Shown here one piece after another: positions 29,574 to 37,185 of a stretch of DNA of 37,185 nucleotides. Within the stretch, counting starts at the first letter, position 1; every line of letters begins with the position of its first letter. The DNA lies in assembly GCA_934572325.1 (NCBI GenBank), contig CAKTKT010000013.1, forward strand, positions 1 through 37,185, given 5' to 3'. Origin of the DNA: an uncultured Oscillospiraceae bacterium (GTDB taxonomy: Bacteria; Bacillota; Clostridia; Oscillospirales; Oscillospiraceae). The notes under the pieces were generated by a model. The model did no database searches, had not been told where the DNA came from, and was given only the letters and a program-made list of their open reading frames with translations. Made by a program: the position numbers and the translations under genes.

Positions 29574-32500
29574 ATGTCAGGATTTTATACGGAAGCGGAC
29601 TATGAAAATTCCATCGTAGAACTGTTCCGGAATATGGGGTACCGTCATGTCTACGGTCCCAATATTGAACGGGATTTTAGCAGTCCTCTGTACGAGGAGG
29701 AACTGGATGCAGCGCTGCGGCGGCTCAATCCGACCATGCCGGAGGACGCCATTGCGGATGCGTTGTATAAACTGAAAAACTTTGAAAATGCCGAACTCGT
29801 CCAGAAGAACGCCGTCTTTATGGACTATATTCAGCACGGAATCGAAGTGCGCTATTTCGTCAAGGGCGAGGAACGCTCCGGCCTCGTGTATCTTGTAGAC
29901 TATAAAAATTCTGACAAAAACTCCTTCGTAGTGGCCAATCAGTGGACATTCATTGAGAATAGTAATAAGCGTCCTGATGTGCTGCTGTTCCTCAACGGTC
30001 TGCCTGTCGTGCTTGTAGAGCTGAAGTCTCCGTCAAGAGAAGAAACGGACGCATCGGAGGCTTATACACAGATACGCAACTATATGCACGAGATTCCGTC
30101 CATGTTCATTTATAACTGCATCTGCGTTATGAGCGACCACCTGACCTCCAAGGCGGGGACGATCACCTCCGGCGAAGACCGATTCATGGAGTGGAAAACA
30201 AAGGACGGCAACTATGAAAACACGCAGTACGCACAGTTTGACACCTTCTTTGAGGGTATCTTTGAGCGGGAGCGTCTACTCGACATTATCAAAAACTTCA
30301 TCTGCTTCTCCAATGAAGGATTGAAGCAGTTTAAGATACTTGCCGGCTACCACCAGTATTTCGCTGTCAAGAAAGCCGTGGAGTCGACAAAACACGCAAC
30401 TGTTACCGACGGTAAGGGTGGCGTGTTCTGGCATACCCAGGGCAGTGGCAAATCTCTGTCAATGGTCTTTTACGCTCACCTTCTGCAGGAGGCTCTGGAC
30501 AGCCCGACTATCGTTGTGCTGACTGACCGCAACGATCTTGATGATCAGCTTTTTGGGCAGTTTGCTAAATGCAAGGATTTCCTGCGTCAGGAATCGATGC
30601 ACGCCGAAAGCCGGGAACATCTGAAATCCCTGCTTGACGGTAGACAAGCAAACGGCATCATCTTTACCACGATGCAGAAGTTCGAGGAGTCCCATGAGCC
30701 ATTATCCGAGCGTAGAAACATTGTCGTTATGGCGGACGAGGCACACCGCGGGCAGTACGGATTGAAAGAAAAAGTCGATGTAGAGACAGGTAAAATCAAG
30801 ATCGGTACAGCCCGTATCATCCGCAACAGCCTCCCGAACGCTACATATATAGGATTCACGGGAACACCGATTTCCATGAAGGACAGAAGCACCCGCGAGG
30901 TCTTCGGAGATTATATTGATGTCTACGATATGACGCAGGCGGTTGAGGACTGTGCCACCCGCCCGGTTTACTACGAAAGCCGTGTCATTAAGCTGAATTT
31001 GGATGCAGATACTCTGCGCATGATCGATACAGAGTACGACATCATGGCAAATAACGCCGACCCCGAAGTGGTGGCGAGAAGCAAAAAAGAACTCGGCCAA
31101 ATGGAAGCGATCCTTGGAAACGAGCAGACCATCGCTTCTCTGGTCGATGATATTCTTGACCACTACGAAAACTACCGTGCAGATTTGCTGACCGGCAAGG
31201 CTATGATCGTAGCCTATTCCCGCGCCATCGCCATGAAGATTTACAATCGCATTCTTCAGCTACGCCCGTCTTGGACGGAAAAGGTCGCTGTTGTTATGAC
31301 GGAGAGCAACAAAGACCCTGAGGAATGGCGCGCAGTCATAGGGAATAAGCGTCACAAGGACGAACTCGCAAAAAAATTCAAAGACAACAGCAGCTCGCTG
31401 AAAATCGCCATCGTAGTCGATATGTGGCTGACGGGCTTTGATGTACCGTCCCTTGCGACCATGTATGTTTATAAGCCGATGCAGGGATATAACCTGATGC
31501 AGGCTATCGCCCGTGTAAACCGCGTCTTTGGAGACAAGGAAGGCGGTCTTGTTGTCGATTATGTCGGCATCGCCTCTGCGCTCAAGCAGGCAATGAACGA
31601 TTACACCGCCCGCGATAAAAAGAACTACGGAGACACCGACATTGCAAAGGTGGCATATCCGAAGTTCTTAGAAAAGTTATCTATCTGCCGCGATATATTC
31701 CACGGATACGATTACTCCAAGTTCACAACGGGAACAGACCTTGAGCGATCCAAGGCTATCAGTGGCGCGGTCAACTTTATCGTCGGTGTTGATAAGGAAC
31801 GGGAGCGCGAGGATTTCTTGAAAGAAGCCCTGCTTCTGCGCCAAGCTCTATCGCTGTGTTCTTCTCTTGCCGAGGAGTCCATGCGCATCGAAGCGGCATT
31901 TTTCGAATCCGTCCGTGTTCTTGTTATGCGGCTGATGAACCAGGGCGAAGGCAAGAAAATCTCCCTACCCGAGATGAACGCCAGAATCAATGCGCTGCTG
32001 GAGCAGAGTATAAAGTCGAGCGGCGTAATTAATCTGTTCTCCGATGTGAATGGTGATTTCTCCCTGTTCGATCCGAAATTCCTTGAGGAAATCGGAAAAA
32101 TGAAGGAGAAGAACCTTGCTGTAGAACTTCTGAAAAAGCTGATCTCGGAGCAGGTCCTCATTTACAAGAGAACGAATGTTGTTAAGTCGCAAAAGTTCAG
32201 TGAGATCATTCAGCAGGCTATGAACCGCTACCTTAACGGAATGCTTACTAATGAGCAGGTCATCGAGGAACTGCTGAATCTGGCAAAACAGATACAGGCA
32301 GCTCAAAAGGAAGGCGAACAGCTTGGCCTGACTGCCGACGAGTTGGCCTTCTATGATGCGTTGACAAAACCGCAGGCAATCAAGGATTTTTATGAAAACG
32401 AGGAACTTATTGCCATTACAAAGGAATTGGCAGAGACTCTTCGCAAAAATAAAACAATCGACTGGCAAAAACGCGACTCTGCAAGAGCCAAAATGAGGAT

Positions 32501-32618
32501 GCTCATCAAGAAGCTCCTCAAGAAACATCGCTATCCACCGGAGGGCATGGACGATGCCGTTCAAACTGTTATGACGCAGTGTGAACTGTGGACGGATAAT
32601 AACGATATGGGTGCTTAA
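29574..32618 (+). CDS. hsdR: Type I restriction endonuclease subunit R
   Basis: A 1014-residue translocating endonuclease. The N-terminal nuclease has the PD-(D/E)xK site (D135 in PDVLLFLNG, E149 and K151 in VELKSP). The SF2 motor has Walker A HTQGSGKSLSM, motif II MADEAHRG, motif III GFTGTPI, motif V DMWLTGFDVP and motif VI QAIARVNR. The C-terminal part is helical and binds the methylase complex. The ATG at 29574 has AGGAG at 8 bases. A GTG at 29565 overlaps that site. Together with HsdM and HsdS it cuts unmodified DNA. Confidence 0.96.
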   Translation: MSGFYTEADYENSIVELFRNMGYRHVYGPNIERDFSSPLYEEELDAALRRLNPTMPEDAIADALYKLKNFENAELVQKNAVFMDYIQHGIEVRYFVKGEERSGLVYLVDYKNSDKNSFVVANQWTFIENSNKRPDVLLFLNGLPVVLVELKSPSREETDASEAYTQIRNYMHEIPSMFIYNCICVMSDHLTSKAGTITSGEDRFMEWKTKDGNYENTQYAQFDTFFEGIFERERLLDIIKNFICFSNEGLKQFKILAGYHQYFAVKKAVESTKHATVTDGKGGVFWHTQGSGKSLSMVFYAHLLQEALDSPTIVVLTDRNDLDDQLFGQFAKCKDFLRQESMHAESREHLKSLLDGRQANGIIFTTMQKFEESHEPLSERRNIVVMADEAHRGQYGLKEKVDVETGKIKIGTARIIRNSLPNATYIGFTGTPISMKDRSTREVFGDYIDVYDMTQAVEDCATRPVYYESRVIKLNLDADTLRMIDTEYDIMANNADPEVVARSKKELGQMEAILGNEQTIASLVDDILDHYENYRADLLTGKAMIVAYSRAIAMKIYNRILQLRPSWTEKVAVVMTESNKDPEEWRAVIGNKRHKDELAKKFKDNSSSLKIAIVVDMWLTGFDVPSLATMYVYKPMQGYNLMQAIARVNRVFGDKEGGLVVDYVGIASALKQAMNDYTARDKKNYGDTDIAKVAYPKFLEKLSICRDIFHGYDYSKFTTGTDLERSKAISGAVNFIVGVDKEREREDFLKEALLLRQALSLCSSLAEESMRIEAAFFESVRVLVMRLMNQGEGKKISLPEMNARINALLEQSIKSSGVINLFSDVNGDFSLFDPKFLEEIGKMKEKNLAVELLKKLISEQVLIYKRTNVVKSQKFSEIIQQAMNRYLNGMLTNEQVIEELLNLAKQIQAAQKEGEQLGLTADELAFYDALTKPQAIKDFYENEELIAITKELAETLRKNKTIDWQKRDSARAKMRMLIKKLLKKHRYPPEGMDDAVQTVMTQCELWTDNNDMGA

Positions 32619-32644
32619 CAGCGATTGCAGAACGGGAGAAGGCT

Positions 32645-33763
32645 ATGAATACTGATAATTTGCACGAACTGATCAATCGATACGAAGAACACATCGATAC
32701 GATCTACAACGAAGAACACGATGAGCTTTTCAAATGGAAGGCGATGAAAGTCTGGCGGGACGAATGGTTCAAGCCGGACGATGCGTTTGCGTCCTTTGCC
32801 GATCGGTTCAGTGCAGCAAAAAAGGAGTTCTCGCTATTCATTGACAACAGCAGGATGCATCCGAGCTCCGGCGTGATCAAGCTGTGGGAGAAAGAACCGG
32901 AAACGGTCGAATGTCTTTTCCGCGATGTTCTGTTCGCCGACGCACATGGTGACGTTTCAGCCGTGCAGGATAACATGGACAGGTTCCTCGACAAATATGA
33001 AAACCTGCGCGGCAAATACTTCCCCGACAACTGGTCGTTCAAGCAGGATCGGCACTCCGCGTCCGTATTCCTTGCCATGAATAACCCCGATTTCAATTAC
33101 GTGTTCAAAGCAAGCGAAGCGCAGACAATGGCAAAATACCTCGATTTCGGTTTCAGCATTGGGGCGGGTATGAGCTTCAGCCTGCCGAACTACTATCGGC
33201 TTTGCGAAGAGATCGTTGCAGCACTCAAAGAACACGAAAGCCTGCTCGCCGCACACTTTACCAGACTGACCCCAGAGCATTACAACGATCAGTCGCTACA
33301 CCTTCTGGCGTTTGACCTCATGTACTGTTGCCGGACATACAATTACTACAGAGGGCTGACGGTGCCGTCCACAGGCAAAACTGTGCGGAAGAAAAGCGGA
33401 TCCTCGGCGCTCACGCCGGAAGAACTTGCCCAGAACGAAACAGAACGGCTCGCAAAGATCGATGCGCTGGAGCGGCAGATTGCGGATTTGGATCGCAGCT
33501 GCGACGAATTCATAGATATTTCCCTGATCGGCGTTCAGGTGACGACCGCGCAATACGGCGTGGGAATCGTTATCGAGCAGGACGTGAACAAGATCAAAGT
33601 TTGTTTCGCAGAGGTTGAGAAATCCTTCATTTTGGACAAGAAATACTTTTCGCGCCCCCGTTTTGAGGATGACGATGAAGTCGTCTCGGCATTCACAGAA
33701 TACGGTCAGGCGCAGGGGCAGATAAAACGCCTCCAGCGGGAGCTGTCAGCTCTGCAGGCATGA
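32645..33763 (+). CDS. Unknown protein with C-terminal Tudor/CarD-like barrel, hsd-linked
   Basis: A 372-residue protein of unknown function. Residues about 1-245 are mainly helical and contain many aromatic residues (KWKAMKVWRDEWFKPDDAF, RGKYFPDNWSFKQDRHSASVF, YYRLCEEIVAALKEHESLL). A coiled-coil-like stretch with EELAQNETERLAKIDALERQIADLD follows at about 258-285. The end, IGVQVTTAQYGVGIVIEQDVNKIKVCF, looks like a small beta barrel of the SH3/Tudor or CarD type, which in other families binds polymerase or helicase partners. It lies 26 bases after hsdR and 14 before the DUF262 gene, so the three appear co-expressed. GGAGAAGG stands before the ATG. Confidence 0.82.
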   Translation: MNTDNLHELINRYEEHIDTIYNEEHDELFKWKAMKVWRDEWFKPDDAFASFADRFSAAKKEFSLFIDNSRMHPSSGVIKLWEKEPETVECLFRDVLFADAHGDVSAVQDNMDRFLDKYENLRGKYFPDNWSFKQDRHSASVFLAMNNPDFNYVFKASEAQTMAKYLDFGFSIGAGMSFSLPNYYRLCEEIVAALKEHESLLAAHFTRLTPEHYNDQSLHLLAFDLMYCCRTYNYYRGLTVPSTGKTVRKKSGSSALTPEELAQNETERLAKIDALERQIADLDRSCDEFIDISLIGVQVTTAQYGVGIVIEQDVNKIKVCFAEVEKSFILDKKYFSRPRFEDDDEVVSAFTEYGQAQGQIKRLQRELSALQA

Positions 33764-33777
33764 TTTAGGAGGAAGCC

Positions 33778-35601
33778 ATGGCAATCAACATTGCACCGAA
33801 GTCGTTGGATACGGATTTGAGCGAACTGATGCGTGACGTTGCATCCGGAAAAGCGCAGCTCCCGGAATTTCAACGCAGCTGGACTTGGGACGATAACCGC
33901 ATTATCGGCATACTGGCCAGCCTGTCGCAGGGCTATCCGATGGGTGCTATCATGCGCCTGACATACGGAAATGAGAACGTGAAGTTCAAATACAGAACGA
34001 TCGAGGGTGTTACCGCACACGGTGTCGTGCCCGATTATCTCGTGCTCGACGGCCAGCAACGCCTCACCTCCATGTTCCGTGCCACGTGCGGCAAAGATCC
34101 GGTTAATACGACAACGGAAAAGGGCAAAAACATCAAACGGTACTATTACCTCGATATCAATAAGTGCCTCGATGACGGCGAAGACCGTGAGGATGCTGTG
34201 TTTTCCGTTCCGGCAGACCGAAGAATAAAAGCGAATTTTGACAGGGATGTCGTTCTTGATCTGTCCACCAGAGAACTGGAATATGAGCACGAAATGTTCC
34301 CGCTGAACATCGTATTCGACAGCAGCATACGCGAAGACTGGGCTGATGGGTATAAAGAATACCATGGCTACAGCAGAGAGTTCATGGAAAAGTATAAGCG
34401 CTTCCGCGCAGACGTGCTTGACACGATCACCGGATATAAGCTGCCCGTGATCACGCTCGGCAGAGAGACACCCAGAGAGGCCGTCTGCAAGGTGTTTGAA
34501 AACGTCAATACCGGCGGCGTTCCGCTGACAGTATTCGAGCTCGTTACAGCGACCTTCGCCACTTACGAATTTGACCTTCGCAAGGATTGGGAGGCCTGCC
34601 GAGATGTCATCTGGGGCAAGAACGAACCGCTGAACACGGACGTTATGTACGGCGTGGATGAAACGGCGTTCCTGACGGCGGTCACGCTCTTCACCACCTA
34701 CCACGCGGAGACGATGACGACCTGCAAAAAGAAGGACGTTCTGTCACTTGCTTTTGAGGATTATCAGGCAAACAAAGCCGCGCTGCTTGAAGGCTACAAA
34801 ATGGCACGTAAATTCTTGTTCAGCCAGTACGTTTTCAGAATGCGTGACCTGCCTTATACCACACAACTTATCCCACTGGCTGCTATCTGCGCGGAGATCG
34901 GAAGATCCGCATTCAATCAGCCGCAGACGCAGAACATTTTGAGCCGGTGGTTCTGGTGCGGTATCATGGGAGAGATGTACGGCGGCGCGAATGAAACGCG
35001 CTATGCCAATGATATGGAAGACGTAGTCGCCGCGATCCGTGGCAACGAAAGCCAGAATCGAACCATCAACGCAGCATACTTCTCTGCAACCCGCTTGATC
35101 TCGCTACAAACGCGAAACAGCGCAGCGTATAAGGGCATCATGGCGCTCGTATACAGAGGCCGCTGCCACGATTTCGTACAGGGCACCACGATCGACATCG
35201 TTAAGAGCATGGACGAAGCGCCGGACATCCACCACATTTTCCCAGAGGTCTACTGCGTCAAGATGGGCTATAAAAAGGAAAAGTGGAATTCCATCGTAAA
35301 CAAAACTCCGCTCCTGCCTGAATCAAACCGGCAGATCGGCGGTGAAGCGCCGAGCGTGTACAGTAAGCGTGTTATGCGTAAGGCAGAGATCGACGAAGCA
35401 GCATGGAGATCACGCGTTGAATCCCACCTTGTGGATTACGACACCTTTATCTCTGATGATTTTAACGGGTACTTCATTGCACGCGCCAAATCCATAATGA
35501 AGGTGATCGAAGCTGCGATGGGAAAAACCATCGCCGATAAAGGATCAGAACAGACTATCAACATTTATGGCTTTTCCTTGGAAGATCAAGCTGAGACATG
35601 A
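33778..35601 (+). CDS. DUF262 / HNH (DUF1524-type) protein, GmrSD-like
   Basis: A 607-residue cytosolic protein. The N-terminal DUF262 domain shows LPEFQRSWTWDDNRIIGILASLSQGYPMGAIM and the nucleotide-site motif LDGQQRLTS (about 90-98). The C-terminal region has an HNH-type core: DIHHIFPEVYC (about 483) followed by NSIVNKTPLLPESNRQIGG, matching DUF1524. This single-chain arrangement is that of the GmrSD/BrxU type of modification-dependent restriction enzymes, which use a nucleotide and cut glucosylated or otherwise modified phage DNA. Known function is for relatives only. AGGAGG precedes the ATG. It closes the defence operon. Confidence 0.9.
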   Translation: MAINIAPKSLDTDLSELMRDVASGKAQLPEFQRSWTWDDNRIIGILASLSQGYPMGAIMRLTYGNENVKFKYRTIEGVTAHGVVPDYLVLDGQQRLTSMFRATCGKDPVNTTTEKGKNIKRYYYLDINKCLDDGEDREDAVFSVPADRRIKANFDRDVVLDLSTRELEYEHEMFPLNIVFDSSIREDWADGYKEYHGYSREFMEKYKRFRADVLDTITGYKLPVITLGRETPREAVCKVFENVNTGGVPLTVFELVTATFATYEFDLRKDWEACRDVIWGKNEPLNTDVMYGVDETAFLTAVTLFTTYHAETMTTCKKKDVLSLAFEDYQANKAALLEGYKMARKFLFSQYVFRMRDLPYTTQLIPLAAICAEIGRSAFNQPQTQNILSRWFWCGIMGEMYGGANETRYANDMEDVVAAIRGNESQNRTINAAYFSATRLISLQTRNSAAYKGIMALVYRGRCHDFVQGTTIDIVKSMDEAPDIHHIFPEVYCVKMGYKKEKWNSIVNKTPLLPESNRQIGGEAPSVYSKRVMRKAEIDEAAWRSRVESHLVDYDTFISDDFNGYFIARAKSIMKVIEAAMGKTIADKGSEQTINIYGFSLEDQAET

Positions 35602-35691
35602 TTATGGATAAGTGCGACTCGGAGGCAGCACACCGCTGCTCAGACAGCCACAAACCCGATGGTTTAGCTAATGCCAACAAGAACCTAAAAG

Positions 35692-35730
35692 TCCCTCGTA
35701 CCCCACCACAGGTGCGAGGGATTTATTTTC
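35692..35730 (+). terminator. Terminator of the defence operon
   Basis: TCCCTCGTACC and GGTGCGAGGGA form an 11-bp stem with a G-U pair and are followed by TTTATTTTC, about 90 bases after the DUF262 stop codon. Confidence 0.85.
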
Positions 35731-35780
35731 ACAAAGGCGTGTAATGAAATCATTACTTCAAAGCTGCAAACCGGGAATTT

Positions 35781-35849
35781 TGTCTCAAACCCCTTGACGC
35801 ATTCTACCGGCGTGAGTATAATTTAGTTGTAAATGAGACACGGGTTTCA
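35781..35849. promoter_or_regulatory. Operator candidates flanking the lexA-like promoter
   Basis: TGTCTCA (35781-35787) and TGAGACA (35834-35840) form a perfect 7-bp inverted repeat either side of the promoter. The downstream copy begins TGAGACACGGGTTTCA (35834-35849), itself a 12-of-16 palindrome beginning just after the predicted start point. The classical Gram-positive SOS box (GAAC-N4-GTTC) is not seen, so this repressor probably has its own operator. Confidence 0.55.
35794..35822 (+). promoter_or_regulatory. lexA-like gene promoter
   Basis: TTGACG (35794-35799), 17 bases, then TATAAT (35817-35822), a near-perfect sigma-A promoter. Confidence 0.88.
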
Positions 35850-35866
35850 TTTAGGAGGAATTTCGC

Positions 35867-36463
35867 ATGAGAAGCAAAGATAAGACCCTGATGGCGGCTA
35901 TCGAGAAGTTCGTGAGTGACTACACGGACAGCAACGGTATCTCGCCCACTATGCAGGAAGTCGCAGACGGGGTCGGATCGTCAAAGGCCACGGTGCAGCG
36001 CTACATCGCCCAGCTGTGTGATGATGGCATTCTTGACTACTCCGGCTACCGCACGATGACCTCTACGAAAACGAAGGCAGCAGCAATCCGAGTCCCCGTT
36101 CTCGGCACCATTGCCTGCGGCATTCCGAAATTTGCAGAGGAAAATATCGAGGAATACGTCCGCCTTCCTGTTGCATTATTTGGCAAAGGCAACTTCTTCA
36201 TTCTCCGCGCCTACGGCGATTCGATGATCGAAGCAGGTATCGATAACGGCGATCTCGTTCTGATTCGGCAGCAAAACTACGCAGACGAAGGTCAGATTGT
36301 CGTTGCCCTTATGGAGGATGAAGCGACACTCAAAAGATTTTATCCAGAACCCAAAAAGCATCGCATCCGTCTGCACCCGGAGAATTCTCGTATGGACGAC
36401 ATCTACGTTGATAACTGTGAGATTCAAGGCGTTGCGGTTAAAGTGCTCAAGGATCTGGAGTGA
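35867..36463 (+). CDS. lexA: LexA-like self-cleaving repressor
   Basis: A 198-residue LexA-type repressor. Residues 1-65 form a winged helix (PTMQEVADGVGSSKATVQRYIAQL). The cleavage site is the C84-G85 bond in LGTIACGIP (Cys-Gly as in UmuD, not the Ala-Gly of most LexA). The S24 protease site is S119 in AYGDSM and K156 in EATLKRF. RecA-stimulated cleavage is expected from the family. It sits in the acquired region, beside a prim-pol gene and behind its own operator, so it is more likely an element-encoded switch than the host's global SOS repressor (inference). AGGAGG precedes the ATG. Confidence 0.9.
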   Translation: MRSKDKTLMAAIEKFVSDYTDSNGISPTMQEVADGVGSSKATVQRYIAQLCDDGILDYSGYRTMTSTKTKAAAIRVPVLGTIACGIPKFAEENIEEYVRLPVALFGKGNFFILRAYGDSMIEAGIDNGDLVLIRQQNYADEGQIVVALMEDEATLKRFYPEPKKHRIRLHPENSRMDDIYVDNCEIQGVAVKVLKDLE

Positions 36464-36478
36464 ACGGAGGAATGGTAG

Positions 36479-37185
36479 ATGGAACGTGTATTAGAGCAAG
36501 TTGATGTGGAAGAAATGTATCTGGACGTTGATTCGGAAAACCTTCCTGACAAAGGAGAAATCGTTGAAACAGCACACTTCTTTGTCGGGCAGGCATACAA
36601 CGCACACATCCATGTCGTCGAAAAAGAATCCGGAGCGCTGGACGTTGACACTCGACATGATGGAGATAAGAGCCTCACGGATCTGGTCACAGAGTACGGC
36701 GCATTGCCGAAGACGATCACGGCAACGACCGGTAGTGGCGGTAAGCACTACGTTTTCAAATATACAGAAGAATTGGCACTCAAAAATGTGGTGGGATTCC
36801 GTGACGGTCTTGATGTACGCACACAGGGTGGATTGATCGTTGCAGCACCCAGCATGCACCAGAGCGGCAACCGATATGCGTGGGACAGCGGCCTCTCTCC
36901 TTTTGAGTGTGAAGCGGCGGAAATGCCGAGCTGGCTGGTAGATGAGATTCGCAAGGTTGGCACTAAGCTTACCCAGAAGAAAAAGGCTGCGGACAAGCAA
37001 CCCCGCAAGAAGATCAAAGAAGGCGGCAGAAACAATCACTTAGCCTCTCTTGCCGAAGCCCTTCGCCGTAAAGGCATCGGTGAGGATGGCATCATTGCTA
37101 CACTTCGTGCCGAAAACAAAGAACGTCTCGATCCGCCCCTTGACGATGAGACGGTCGTGGCAATCGCCAAGAGTATCACCCGCTA
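36479..37185 (+). CDS. Prim-pol (bifunctional DNA primase/polymerase) domain protein, 3' end missing
   Basis: An open frame of 235 codons runs off the right edge. Archaeo-eukaryotic primase motifs are present: the acid motif ALDVDTRHDGDKSLTDL, TGSGGKHYVF with the sxH-type His, and DVRTQGGLIVAAPSMHQSG. A PriCT-like helical segment follows (GGRNNHLASLAEALRRKGIG to the edge). The first 60 residues do not resemble the normal N-terminal lobe of phage prim-pol proteins. Such proteins usually continue into a helicase and serve phage, plasmid or satellite replication. GGAGG lies 8 bases before the ATG at 36479. The nearer ATG at 36472 gives only a ten-residue frame. It begins 15 bases after lexA. Confidence 0.85.
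   Translation, partial: MERVLEQVDVEEMYLDVDSENLPDKGEIVETAHFFVGQAYNAHIHVVEKESGALDVDTRHDGDKSLTDLVTEYGALPKTITATTGSGGKHYVFKYTEELALKNVVGFRDGLDVRTQGGLIVAAPSMHQSGNRYAWDSGLSPFECEAAEMPSWLVDEIRKVGTKLTQKKKAADKQPRKKIKEGGRNNHLASLAEALRRKGIGEDGIIATLRAENKERLDPPLDDETVVAIAKSITR

Larger units (their letters stand above)
24727..37185. mobile_element. Putative genomic island inserted at the 3' end of ssrA (right end beyond the window)
   Basis: Immediately after ssrA the GC content and codon choice drop compared with the core genes, and all following genes are accessory: a WYL regulator, type I restriction-modification, DUF262/HNH, LexA-like repressor and prim-pol. ssrA is a well-known attachment site for tyrosine recombinases. 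No duplicated ssrA 3' end and no integrase are present within the window, so the right boundary and the mechanism remain unseen. The segment 28080-29520 is the most AT-rich part. Confidence 0.55.

Noticed and set aside
35604..35744. 46-codon open frame after the DUF262 gene
   Set aside because: It runs through the operon terminator hairpin, has no ribosome site and no similarity that I recognise.
1..37185. CRISPR arrays, tRNA genes and rRNA genes
   Set aside because: No regularly spaced repeats were seen. The only tRNA-like structure is the tmRNA end. No rRNA sequence was recognised.

Overview
The window looks like the chromosome of a high-GC Clostridia member. Oscillospirales or a neighbouring order is my best guess, inferred from the clostridial gene order around rimP-infB, the FeoB-associated Cys-rich protein and the strong GC-rich codon bias. 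No species call is possible from this sequence alone. Positions 1-24726 are mostly core genome with high GC. From the 3' end of ssrA (24726) to the right edge the sequence is visibly less GC-rich and carries restriction and defence genes, so it reads as an acquired island whose right end lies outside the window.

Region 1 (1-4800) is a ferrous-iron uptake locus on the minus strand: two FeoA proteins, FeoB, a FeoB-associated Cys-rich membrane peptide, a small DtxR-like winged-helix protein and an HMA-domain metal-binding protein. A second DtxR-like regulator is transcribed divergently. The space between them holds a good minus-strand promoter with perfect DtxR-like palindromes at and just after its start point. 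Region 2 (4780-6400) has an isolated tyrosine recombinase and a zinc-ribbon peptide. Region 3 (6400-11010) has prmA, a DUF1015 protein, a trigger-factor-like protein without a recognisable PPIase domain, and a VanY-type carboxypeptidase, most with near-consensus sigma-A promoters.

Region 4 (11040-19060) is the conserved operon rimP-nusA-rnpM-L7Ae-infB-rbfA-nrnA-truB-ribF. It starts from a strong promoter followed at once by a terminator-like hairpin. Region 5 (19080-23240, minus strand) is a four-gene partner-switching module: an RsbW-like kinase, a STAS antagonist, a MATE transporter fused to a degenerate HATPase domain, and a membrane SpoIIE/RsbU-type phosphatase. No sigma factor lies nearby. 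Region 6 (23290-24770) is smpB, a cyclophilin and ssrA (tmRNA), the ribosome-rescue pair.

Region 7 (24770-35730) is a co-directional defence operon: WYL regulator, hsdM, half-length hsdS, an unknown gene, hsdR, another unknown gene and a DUF262/HNH (GmrSD-like) protein. Its key feature is that the second half of hsdS lies inverted just after the first half, between two exact 13-bp inverted repeats. Inverting the 635-bp segment would restore, in frame, a single HsdS of about 374 residues, so this is very probably a phase-variable specificity switch. Region 8 (35770-37185) begins a second module with a LexA-like repressor, which has a palindromic operator at its own promoter, and a prim-pol type primase that runs off the window.
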